This document shows, piece by piece, positions 1 to 5,872 of a stretch of DNA of 11,991 nucleotides (its first letter is position 1; every line of letters starts with the position of its first letter). The translations under genes and the position numbers were made by a program. The DNA comes from Thermodesulfobacteriota bacterium (GTDB lineage: Bacteria > Desulfobacterota > QYQD01): the NCBI GenBank assembly GCA_030017815.1, contig JASEGX010000060.1, positions 1 through 11,991 on the forward strand, read 5' to 3'. Under the pieces are notes generated by a model, which was not told the DNA's origin, did not search any database, and saw only the letters and a program-made list of their open reading frames with translations.

Positions 1-1272
1 CCATATCCAATCGGTCGAAATACATTGATGCCTCACCTTTTGAACGTTACCAATTATTTTGGTATGACTATATTCGTCAAGATAGACGATGCGACGTAGG
101 TTATTCCCTTCCATATGAACACGACCCGATTCAATTATGTTCCGCATGCCCTGCTCGCTTGTCGGCCAACACTGTCCTTTTGGGGGTCTGACTATTTGGC
201 CCTTGTACTCTACATCAAAAACTGCCGCTTCGCTGAATGAGGCTGGCCACATCGAGACAAGGCGGAATATCCGAGTCTTTTCAGGAACGAGGGAGTGATC
301 CGACACTTGCTCCTTGGTCATTTTCATCCGCGTTCCATCGGGCAACTCATACCATGCCCAATGAAAGTCACCTTCTACAGATTGAGGTTCATACAACGCA
401 TGGTACTTTGTGAGTTTCTTGTCTTTGCCATACCACAGAAGATAGTCGTACATGCTTTCTATAAACTTGGCGCCGAGGGGCATAGTCTTTTTCCTGAAGG
501 GAATTATGGCTACAAAATTCCCCACCCCAAACACCTCATCCATCAACTCGCGCACATGGTGCACATTCTCATCGCTGATCTGCACAAAGACGCTACCGGA
601 TTCGGTGAGCAGTTCGCGCTCCAACAGCAGACGGTCGCGGAGGTAGGTCAGGTAGGAGTGGATGCCCAGTTCCCAGGTATCGCGGAAGGCGCGGATTTGC
701 TCCGGCTCGGCGGTCAAGTCTTCGTCCTTGCCGTCCTTTACGTCGCGCTTGTTCACGAAGGGCTGGAAGTTCGAGCCATACTTGATGCCGTAGGGCGGGT
801 CGATGTAGATCATCTGCACCTTGCCCGCCATGCCTTCCTTTTCCAGCAGGGAGTTCATCACCAGCAGACTGTCGCCCGCTATCAGGCGGTTGCTCCACCC
901 GTGGGGGTGCCGGTAGAACTCGACCGCCTCCCGCAGCGGCGGGTTCTCTTTCGGCGTGGCGAAGAGGGGAAGCTGTTGTTCCGCACCGCTGCCGTTGCGC
1001 TTGCGCACCGCCTCGATGATGGTGCGCGGGTCGATCCGCTCGTGGACGTGCAGGGAGACGGTGGACACCTCGAACGAAGTGTTCTCGGCCTTGCCAGCCC
1101 AGACCAGTTGCGGGTCCAGGTGCGGATCGTAGGCATAGGTCTGCCGCTGCCCGGCGTCCGGATCGGTGTCCGGCGTCACCAGCCCGACGGGCGGGTTGTT
1201 GACTCGTTTTTTATCGGTGTGCTCGTAAGACGCAATCGGGCGTTTAGGATCGGCCTTCTTTCTTCTGGCCAT
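1..1272 (-). CDS. Site-specific DNA methyltransferase (beta-class, adenine-specific), N-terminal 424 codons; 3' end outside window
   Basis: The reading frame is open for exactly 424 codons from the ATG at 1272 to the window edge, so the C-terminus is missing. The enzyme is expected to transfer a methyl group from S-adenosylmethionine to a base in a specific DNA site. Residues 131-161 run from an AGDSLLVMNSLL stretch into MIYIDPPY; DPPY at 158-161 is catalytic motif IV of N6-adenine/N4-cytosine methyltransferases. A conserved block follows at 223-249 (GSVFVQISDENVHHVRELMDEVFG). DPPY preceding any FxGxG SAM motif indicates the beta class (type III Mod-like); the SAM motif should lie beyond the edge. 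Residues from about 260 are probably the target-recognition region. A GAGG Shine-Dalgarno lies just upstream of the ATG. The first 700 nt or so are GC-rich (about 62-72% in sampled lines) and the rest is much poorer. It may belong to a restriction system or be a defence-island orphan. Specificity is unknown. Confidence 0.88.
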   Translation of the reverse strand, partial: MARRKKADPKRPIASYEHTDKKRVNNPPVGLVTPDTDPDAGQRQTYAYDPHLDPQLVWAGKAENTSFEVSTVSLHVHERIDPRTIIEAVRKRNGSGAEQQLPLFATPKENPPLREAVEFYRHPHGWSNRLIAGDSLLVMNSLLEKEGMAGKVQMIYIDPPYGIKYGSNFQPFVNKRDVKDGKDEDLTAEPEQIRAFRDTWELGIHSYLTYLRDRLLLERELLTESGSVFVQISDENVHHVRELMDEVFGVGNFVAIIPFRKKTMPLGAKFIESMYDYLLWYGKDKKLTKYHALYEPQSVEGDFHWAWYELPDGTRMKMTKEQVSDHSLVPEKTRIFRLVSMWPASFSEAAVFDVEYKGQIVRPPKGQCWPTSEQGMRNIIESGRVHMEGNNLRRIVYLDEYSHTKIIGNVQKVRHQCISTDWIW

Positions 1273-1399
1273 GTTTTACCTCGTAGGTCTTTTCATCTTT
1301 TTCAGACACGCTCTTGCAGACGGACTTCTTCCGCGAAGCCTCGGCGCTGATCGCCTGGATCGGCAGGAAGTCTTCGATGAGTCTGCGGTCGTTGGTCAT
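1244..1399 (-). pseudogene. Truncated DUF1156-type DNA methylase start (51-codon ORF)
   Basis: The ORF starts with an ATG that shares four bases (ATGA) with the stop of the mazF-like gene, and it ends inside the start of the methyltransferase gene (29-nt overlap). Its first 26 or so residues (MTNDRRLIEDFLPIQAIS, then AEASRKKSV) look like the N-terminus of DUF1156 DNA methylases, recalled as RLIE-x-LP-x3-IS-x-ES-x-REKSIRHGHISTLHLWWARRPL. After KKSV the likeness stops: the expected HGH and WWARRPL segments are absent and a charged, low-complexity tail follows (KSVSEKDEKTYEVKHGQKKEGRS). I infer that a deletion removed nearly all of a DUF1156 methylase gene and joined its start to the 3' end or leader of something upstream of the methyltransferase. 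It could instead be a real small leader ORF that couples translation. The family match is from memory, not a search. Confidence 0.5.
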
Positions 1400-1740
1400 A
1401 AGGCCAATACTCTTCGTAAGGCTTGATCTACGTGTGCGATCTCAACACAATTCCCAACCACCTTGTCGATTTCTCTTTCCAGAACGGTTGCAAGATTGTC
1501 TGCCACGATTACCGAATCACTGATGATTCCCATGTGTTTTCCAAGTTCGCTGTTCTTCTGCACAAGCACCCGTGTCTGACCCGTTCTGCTGAGGTTTGAT
1601 GTGATCAGGGCAATGATCTTCTGAGATAGGCCAGTATTCAGGCCATCTGCCTGAACGATCAGGGCAGGGCGCTTCTTGTAGGTTTTCAGATCAGAGTTGG
1701 GAAAGCGAACAAGGACGACATCTCCACGGCTAAAGCTCAT
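1396..1740 (-). CDS. MazF/PemK-family toxin (type II toxin-antitoxin endoribonuclease)
   Basis: This 114-aa protein has the PemK/MazF fold signature: RGDVVLVRFP at residues 5-14, KKRPALIV at 22-29, an ITS motif at 46-48 and a C-terminal SVIVADNLATV stretch resembling the beta strand before the last helix of MazF. MazF-type toxins cleave mRNA at short sites and stop growth when their antitoxin is lost. I chose the ATG at 1740 because GGAGGG lies five bases upstream; an adjacent ATG at 1743 is too close to that site, and the longer ORF from 1764 adds residues not typical of the family. Its start lies inside the last codons of the upstream 120-aa gene (11-nt overlap), the usual antitoxin-toxin arrangement. 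Its stop overlaps the following ORF (ATGA). The length is normal for MazF (about 110 aa). Confidence 0.85.
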   Translation of the reverse strand: MSFSRGDVVLVRFPNSDLKTYKKRPALIVQADGLNTGLSQKIIALITSNLSRTGQTRVLVQKNSELGKHMGIISDSVIVADNLATVLEREIDKVVGNCVEIAHVDQALRRVLAL

Positions 1741-2092
1741 CATAGCCCTCCATGCCTGGCGCATCCCAATCTTCCTCGAAAGTCCGCAGACGCATCCGCG
1801 TTTCGAGGGCCTGCTCGCGTGACCAGCCCAGATGGTCGATCAACATTCTATTTTCTGCTGTGCGAATCGTGACCACAGCATCACGGCGCATCTGTTCCAT
1901 CAGCCATGGATCAGTCATTGCCGTAACCGAAGAACCAGCAAGTGGAACAACGAAACCGGCAACCTTGGCCATGTAGAGAAAGTCAAGGCCCTTCTCTTGG
2001 GGACGCTCATAGCTTCCACGCCAGAAACCGGTTGCCGGAGCCTGCGGTGTTTGTCCTCTATCAAGGAGGTCAATGGTACGCGTACTATTCAC
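1730..2092 (-). CDS. Hypothetical protein, putative antitoxin partner of the MazF-like toxin
   Basis: This 120-aa protein starts at a GTG (2092) that has AAAGGAGG seven bases upstream, the strongest ribosome site in this operon; an upstream in-frame TTG at 2110 is less likely. The gene begins inside the 3' end of the TIGR04255 gene (8-nt overlap) and ends inside the toxin gene, so translation is probably coupled on both sides. Residues from about 59 on (MTDPWLMEQMRRD, then helical, then RLRTFEEDWDAPGMEGYDEL at the end) resemble, as I recall, small proteins encoded just before MazF toxins, where the acidic tail would bind the toxin. Residues 1-58 (including GFWRGSYERPQEKGLDFLY) I do not recognise, and no DNA-binding motif is evident. 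An internal ATG at 1918 could start a shorter 62-aa form but lacks a Shine-Dalgarno. The antitoxin role rests mainly on position. Confidence 0.65.
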   Translation of the reverse strand: MNSTRTIDLLDRGQTPQAPATGFWRGSYERPQEKGLDFLYMAKVAGFVVPLAGSSVTAMTDPWLMEQMRRDAVVTIRTAENRMLIDHLGWSREQALETRMRLRTFEEDWDAPGMEGYDEL

Positions 2093-2858
2093 CTGAAAAC
2101 CTCCTTTCAAGCTCTCCTTCGATCATCTTGAAGAACCAGTCATCCGTGATTTCGTGGGCCGCATCAAGCCAGCCTTCAAAGGCTTTCGGCATGTCTGGCA
2201 AATCGTCTCCGGCTGATTCCACTGTTGTTTCCCAGACCACGGCAGGTGCATTGCTTTTCTGACCTGTGGCAAACCGAATATTGATTAGCCCACGGGGGTT
2301 CTCGCACTTGAACGAGGACTGCCATGTGAAGCTGTTTGGTTTGTTCTCAACTCCGGTGTTTTGGAACAAATTATTCGGCAGCGATATGTTCAACTTCAGT
2401 TTGTCTCTCAAGAATTTAAAGACGTTGCCATCTGTGTAGTCATAATCTACTGCGTCGATGTATCGCAGGATCAGATTGGTTATTTTTAGCTCTTCGACTT
2501 TCGGGTGTGCATCGTAAAGCCTCTCAATAGCGGATAAGACACGGGGCCGAAAATCCGACCATATGTAGTCGGCGGTCGAGTTCACTGTGAAGACACCTGG
2601 ACCAACCTGAACCAACGGCCATGCATTCGCCGCGACGCGAAAACGGTGCTGAACAACATAGCCTACTAATTCGTCGGGGATATTGGCGGTCGGCAGTTGT
2701 TCATGCTCTGGATAGTCCTTGAGCATGCGATCGAACAGCCTTCCCAGCAATAGTTTGTAATGCGGATCGACTTGTGGACCCGGCGACGTGCCCTGCAATT
2801 GCCATCTAACTTCCAGAATTGCTTCAACGAGCGGCTTGTTTTTTAGTTCTTTTGCCAT
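2085..2858 (-). CDS. TIGR04255 family protein
   Basis: This 257-aa protein has the family's typical opening, MAKELKNKPLVEAILEVRW, followed by a middle region with GYVVQHRFRV and VNSTADYIWSDFRPRVLSAIERL, then LKITNLILRYIDAVDY. The C-terminus carries W-x-GWLDAAHEITDDWFFKMIEGELERRF, a stretch also usual in this sporadically distributed, uncharacterised family. No catalytic motif, signal peptide or membrane segment is visible, so it is probably a soluble cytoplasmic protein. The ATG at 2858 follows AAAGGTGAGG at good spacing, and that ribosome site overlaps the stop codon of an upstream coding remnant. It is the first intact gene after two tandem promoters and overlaps the putative antitoxin gene at its 3' end. 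Members of the family often occur in accessory regions. Its function is unknown; a role with the downstream toxin pair or methyltransferase is inference from position only. Confidence 0.8.
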   Translation of the reverse strand: MAKELKNKPLVEAILEVRWQLQGTSPGPQVDPHYKLLLGRLFDRMLKDYPEHEQLPTANIPDELVGYVVQHRFRVAANAWPLVQVGPGVFTVNSTADYIWSDFRPRVLSAIERLYDAHPKVEELKITNLILRYIDAVDYDYTDGNVFKFLRDKLKLNISLPNNLFQNTGVENKPNSFTWQSSFKCENPRGLINIRFATGQKSNAPAVVWETTVESAGDDLPDMPKAFEGWLDAAHEITDDWFFKMIEGELERRFSGE

Positions 2859-2867
2859 GTTGCTACC

Positions 2868-2972
2868 TCACCTTTCTTGTATTAGTTCACTTGCTTCCTG
2901 CACCGCCTCTGCCGGAATCTCGTAGAACCGCGCTGCTACGATCCCTGCCTGCCGCGTTGCGGCGCAGGCAGG
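2868..2972 (-). pseudogene. Orphan C-terminal coding remnant upstream of the TIGR04255 gene
   Basis: On the minus strand an open frame runs from just after an in-frame TGA (2975-2973) to a TGA at 2870-2868. It ends with a protein-like sequence, GIVAARFYEIPAEAVQEASE followed by LIQER, ten bases before the TIGR04255 start. No plausible start codon exists in frame except a GTG eleven codons from the end. The upstream part of the frame is the GC-rich palindrome. I infer that this is the 3' tail of a gene whose body was lost, with the break at or near the palindrome. The tail's stop overlaps the ribosome site of the next gene, as expected for a former operon member. I do not recognise the family. 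A chance open frame is possible at this length. Confidence 0.35.
2944..2972. repeat. GC-rich palindromic repeat (strong hairpin)
   Basis: The arms CCTGCCTGC (2944-2952) and GCAGGCAGG (2964-2972) are perfect inverted repeats. Inside them, CGC and GCG pair further if a two-base bulge is allowed, leaving a GTT loop region. It resembles dispersed intergenic palindromes of the REP or CCTGCCTG type. No T-run follows on either strand, so it is not a standard terminator. It lies at the expected start site of the nearer promoter, so it would fold at or near the 5' end of the leftward mRNA. Confidence 0.75.
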
Positions 2973-2975
2973 TCA

Positions 2976-3004
2976 GTTATAGGTAACATGCCTATGAATG
3001 TCAA
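2976..3004 (-). promoter_or_regulatory. Sigma-70-type promoter P2, pointing left into the accessory operon
   Basis: Read on the minus strand, TTGACA (3004-2999) is followed by a 17-bp spacer and TATAAC (2981-2976). The -35 is a perfect match and the -10 matches five of six positions. Transcription would start near 2969 and give a leader of about 110 nt before the TIGR04255 ATG. It is inferred by consensus only, but spacing and matches are very good. Confidence 0.65.
2979..2995. promoter_or_regulatory. Operator-like inverted repeat within P2
   Basis: ATAGG-N7-CCTAT forms an inverted repeat that overlaps the P2 -10 box by three bases and fills most of the spacer. This is a classic position for a repressor that blocks RNA polymerase. 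Half-sites are only five bases, so chance is possible. A candidate regulator would be the putative antitoxin or a lost gene; nothing in the window proves it. Confidence 0.35.
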
Positions 3005-3018
3005 CAAAAGCAGAGAGA

Positions 3019-3047
3019 AGTATATTTAAGCGGACCAGCCCCGTCAA
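3019..3047 (-). promoter_or_regulatory. Sigma-70-type promoter P1, tandem and upstream of P2
   Basis: Read on the minus strand, TTGACG (3047-3042), a 17-bp spacer and TATACT (3024-3019) match five of six positions in each box. It lies 43 bp upstream of P2 and just past the end of the serine hydrolase gene. I saw no rho-independent terminator between that gene and P1, so read-through from the housekeeping cluster is also possible. Confidence 0.5.
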
Positions 3048-3065
3048 GGACAAAAGCTTTGAGCC

Positions 3066-4160
3066 TTAAATCAGGGCTTCCATTATAGCATCATGGATGA
3101 GCGGCCGGAAGGCCTTTATCTTTTCATTGGCCCGGCTGGGGTGGATACGGTTGGTAAGCAGGAGAATGATTATTCCTCTCTCCTGGTCCATCCAGAAAGA
3201 TACACCGGTAAACCCAAGGTGGCCGACACTTTTCCGGGAAAAATACCGGCCGGCGCTTGAACCCTCTTCCGATGGGGTATCAAATCCCAGCGCCCAGGTG
3301 GTCCCACGAGGCGACCCCTGCCGTGTTAGGAAGACCGACATCAATTCGCGGCTAAAGATTCCCGTCCCTATTTCTCCCTGATAGGCCTTTAATATCATCT
3401 TAAGCAGGCCATATAACTCCTCTGCCGTGCCAAACAGACCGGCATGACCGCACACCCCGCCCACGGCATAGGCGTTGTCGTCATGCACCTCGCCGCACAA
3501 GACCTTTTTGCGCCAGGGACACTCCTCTGTGGCCGCTATCACCCCGGGATCAGGTAAGCTGCGGCTGTTAAGAGGCCGAAACCCGGTAAAAACCAGACCG
3601 AGCGGCCGGTAAATCCTGGCCGGGACAAACCCATCCAGTCCCTGTCCGGAGGCCTTCTCAATTATCCATTCGAGCAGCATGAACCCCAGGTCGCTGTAAA
3701 GGGCCGCTTCCCCGGGGACAGCAGCCAGAGGTTCATCCAGGAGCCACCCGCGTAATATCTTTTTTCGTTCCCCCGGGGGATAAGCCCTTAACCGCTCAAA
3801 ATAAGGTTGATAGGCAGGCATACCCGAGGAGTGGGAAAGAAGCTGTCTCAAGGTAATCCCCGCCTTGGGATTATCCCGGCCAAGACCCAGAATATCCCCT
3901 ATTTCTTGATCGATCTTCAGCTCACCATTGGCCACAAGGGTCATAATCGCCATAGTGGTAGCCAGGGGTTTGGTAAGGGAGGCCAGGTCAAAAAGCGTAT
4001 TTGTGGTCATTAATTGTCTGGACGGAATAATGGAGGCATGCCCATAGGCACTATGGGATAAGACCTTGTCCTCAGCCGATATAAGGAGCACGGCGCCCGG
4101 AAAAGCGCCTTCTTCTACGGCCTGATGCATAAGAGTGTCGACTTTTGAAAAGACAGGCAT
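3066..4160 (-). CDS. Serine hydrolase, class-C beta-lactamase / penicillin-binding protein-like family
   Basis: This 364-aa protein has the three serine beta-lactamase-fold motifs: SLTK at residues 61-64 (S61 nucleophile, K64 general base), YSD at 155-157 in place of Y-x-N, and HLG at 314-316 in place of KTG. HxG and YSD are common in esterase and D-aminopeptidase members, so it is probably a peptidase or esterase rather than an antibiotic-hydrolysing enzyme. I chose the ATG at 4160, 19 nt after the LD-carboxypeptidase stop. The frame stays open upstream to 4475, but that part lies over the neighbour's coding region and does not look like this family. Only a weak ribosome site is present. No signal peptide or membrane segment is seen, so a cytoplasmic location is likely. 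The neighbour suggests a substrate from peptidoglycan turnover, such as a D-amino-acid peptide; this is inference. Confidence 0.85.
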   Translation of the reverse strand: MPVFSKVDTLMHQAVEEGAFPGAVLLISAEDKVLSHSAYGHASIIPSRQLMTTNTLFDLASLTKPLATTMAIMTLVANGELKIDQEIGDILGLGRDNPKAGITLRQLLSHSSGMPAYQPYFERLRAYPPGERKKILRGWLLDEPLAAVPGEAALYSDLGFMLLEWIIEKASGQGLDGFVPARIYRPLGLVFTGFRPLNSRSLPDPGVIAATEECPWRKKVLCGEVHDDNAYAVGGVCGHAGLFGTAEELYGLLKMILKAYQGEIGTGIFSRELMSVFLTRQGSPRGTTWALGFDTPSEEGSSAGRYFSRKSVGHLGFTGVSFWMDQERGIIILLLTNRIHPSRANEKIKAFRPLIHDAIMEALI

Positions 4161-4179
4161 GTTATCTGTTAATGCAGGC

Positions 4180-5103
4180 CTATTGTGTGCAAGGCTCGGC
4201 CAATTCCAGTGCCCCTTCGTATCCATCCAATCTGAACATAGCGCCAATAGGCACGCCCATATTTTCTTTACCATGCCCAAAGGGGAAACCCGCAACAATC
4301 GGGATATCCAGGTCCCGCAGGTTCTGATAGGCAAATTCCCACACCTCTTCCGGCTCGACTCCATCCGTGAATTGCCCCAGAACCAATCCGGCCAGCTTAG
4401 AAAGCCTCCCGGCGAGCTTAAGGTGGGTAAAAAGGCGATCAATGCGATAGAGTTTTTCCCCGCACTCTTCAACAAAAAGGATGCGGCCCTCCCAGGAAGG
4501 CTCGTAAGGCGTGCCTATCAGGTGAACCAGGGTAGTAAGATTTCCTCCCATAAGCCGGCCCTGCGCCCGGCCCTTCTGAATAATCTCCCGGCGCGAAGGC
4601 GCTATAATCAGAGATGACTCTCTGGTAAGGAGGTCTAAGAAGCGACGCAACCCATCATCAGAAAGACCGGGCAGTCCGGTTAACATTGGCCCGTGAAATG
4701 TAACCAGGCCGCCGGAGTCAAAGGCGAAGTTCAGGAGGGCGGTGACATCGCTAAAACCCAGGATGATCTTGGGATGGGTCTTAAATAGCGAGGCATCTAT
4801 ATGACTCAACATACGCAGCGTACCATAGCCGCCGCGTACACAGAGCACGGCCTGAACCTCATCATCTATAAGCGCCCCGGTAAAGAGGTGGGCCCGATGT
4901 TCATCAGAACCGGCCAGATAACCGTTTCGTTCGAATATCAAGGGATGATACTTGATTTCAAAACCCAGGGAAATCAAGACCTGCACGCCTCTATCGAAAT
5001 CCTCTCTCTCAAAGGGGCTGCCGGTAGCCACCAGGGCGATCCGGTCGCCTTTGCTCAATCTCCTGGGTCTGGTTATTTCCGGATATCTAGACGTTCTGCT
5101 CAT
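4180..5103 (-). CDS. ldcA: LD-carboxypeptidase (muropeptide LD-carboxypeptidase, S66 family)
   Basis: This 307-aa protein fits the S66 family, which removes the terminal D-alanine from tetrapeptide muropeptides in the cytoplasm so that the tripeptide can be recycled. The Ser-Glu-His triad is visible: S118 in GFSDVT, E212 in LFVEECGEKLYRIDR and H278 in FPFGHGKEN. Other typical blocks are RGGYGTLRML at 90-99 and the GRLMGGNLTTL turn at 182-192. The length equals that of characterised LdcA proteins (about 300 aa), and no signal peptide is present. The start overlaps the end of coaX by 17 nt without a strong ribosome site, so translation is probably coupled. It is followed by a serine hydrolase. 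S66 also contains microcin-resistance (MccF-like) peptidases, which I cannot exclude, but the cell-wall context favours a recycling role. Confidence 0.88.
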   Translation of the reverse strand: MSRTSRYPEITRPRRLSKGDRIALVATGSPFEREDFDRGVQVLISLGFEIKYHPLIFERNGYLAGSDEHRAHLFTGALIDDEVQAVLCVRGGYGTLRMLSHIDASLFKTHPKIILGFSDVTALLNFAFDSGGLVTFHGPMLTGLPGLSDDGLRRFLDLLTRESSLIIAPSRREIIQKGRAQGRLMGGNLTTLVHLIGTPYEPSWEGRILFVEECGEKLYRIDRLFTHLKLAGRLSKLAGLVLGQFTDGVEPEEVWEFAYQNLRDLDIPIVAGFPFGHGKENMGVPIGAMFRLDGYEGALELAEPCTQ

Positions 5104-5872
5104 AGATGAGGCACAGCCCTTCCAGGGTAAGATAGGGTTTGACTACCTTTATAGTTCTGGATTCAGAGACGATTAGAGAAGCCAGCCCTCCTGTGGCAAT
5201 TACCTTAACCGGGCTTCCAATCTCCCTTTTCATGCGGGTAACGATGCCATCGGCCATATCTGCAAAACCATAGACAATACCGGCATTCATGGCCGCTACC
5301 GTATCCTTGGCCATAACCGACCGGGGTCTGGCAAATATAGCGGCGCGGGGCAGCCTGGCGGCCTTGGCAAATAGGGCTTCACAGGAAATAAGCACACCGG
5401 GCGCAATGGCCCCGCCCAGGTACTCCCCGCGTCCCGAGATATAATCAAATGTAGTGGCGGTGCCGAAATCCACGACAATCACGCCCCCCGGATACCTGGC
5501 AAAGGCCGCTACGGCATTGACCAGACGGTCCGCCCCTAGTTCTGCCGGGTTATCTATACAGATCTCTATTGGGGACGTAATCCCCGGCCCAACTACCAGC
5601 GGCTTAACCTTCAAGTATTCCTGACAAAAAGTCTCGACTGCATAAAGCATGGAAGGGACCACACAGGAAATGGCCGCGCCGTTAATCTCAGAAATGGCTA
5701 CGTTCTCACAGGATATAAGGTGGGAAAAGCTGATAAAAAGCTCGTCGGCAGTCACATTCGGGTCTGTATGCAACCGCCAGTCTCTAAGGAGACGGTCTCC
5801 TTTAAAAAGGCCGCATACAATATTTGTATTACCTATATCTATCGCCAGGAGCACAGGGCATCCCTTTCTCAT
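5087..5872 (-). CDS. coaX: Type III pantothenate kinase
   Basis: CoaX phosphorylates pantothenate with ATP, the first step of coenzyme A synthesis; type III enzymes usually need a monovalent cation and resist feedback by CoA. The 261-aa sequence has the ASKHA-fold motifs: DIGNTN at residues 12-17 (phosphate binding), GADR at 113-116 with the catalytic aspartate D115, DFGTATT at 135-141 and GGAIAPG at 153-159. Length is typical. The ATG at 5872 overlaps the glmM stop as ATGA. A GTG at 5854 (residue 7), preceded by AAAGGGA, would give the family's usual start just before LLAIDIGNTN and may be the real one. The 3' end overlaps ldcA by 17 nt. The gene has no direct pathway link to glmM but shares the transcript. 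Confidence 0.93.
   Translation of the reverse strand: MRKGCPVLLAIDIGNTNIVCGLFKGDRLLRDWRLHTDPNVTADELFISFSHLISCENVAISEINGAAISCVVPSMLYAVETFCQEYLKVKPLVVGPGITSPIEICIDNPAELGADRLVNAVAAFARYPGGVIVVDFGTATTFDYISGRGEYLGGAIAPGVLISCEALFAKAARLPRAAIFARPRSVMAKDTVAAMNAGIVYGFADMADGIVTRMKREIGSPVKVIATGGLASLIVSESRTIKVVKPYLTLEGLCLIYEQNV

Noticed and set aside
593..1136. Two minus-strand open frames (593-898 and 882-1136) within the methyltransferase
   Set aside because: They are out-of-frame readings of the GC-rich part of the methyltransferase. Their Arg/Pro-rich translation has no recognisable family, and the methyltransferase frame is continuous through them, so no frameshift needs to be invoked.
295..1350. Long plus-strand open frame of 351 codons antisense to the methyltransferase
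   Set aside because: The minus-strand frame over the same bases has a DPPY methyltransferase motif, a ribosome site and a family-like N-terminus. The plus-strand translation shows no domain and is explained by the high GC content of the region.
1..2858. CRISPR array, insertion sequence or tRNA attachment site near the accessory operon
   Set aside because: I saw no regularly spaced direct repeats, no transposase frame with terminal inverted repeats, and no tRNA-like sequence in the window.
2944..2972. Palindrome as a rho-independent terminator
   Set aside because: No run of T follows the stem on either strand, and it lies downstream of a promoter rather than after a gene end in the usual way.
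4161..4475. N-terminal extension of the serine hydrolase frame up to 4475
   Set aside because: This stretch lies fully over the LD-carboxypeptidase coding region, which holds the family's conserved His and Glu motifs there. The extension is Trp/Arg/Ser-rich and unlike the hydrolase family.
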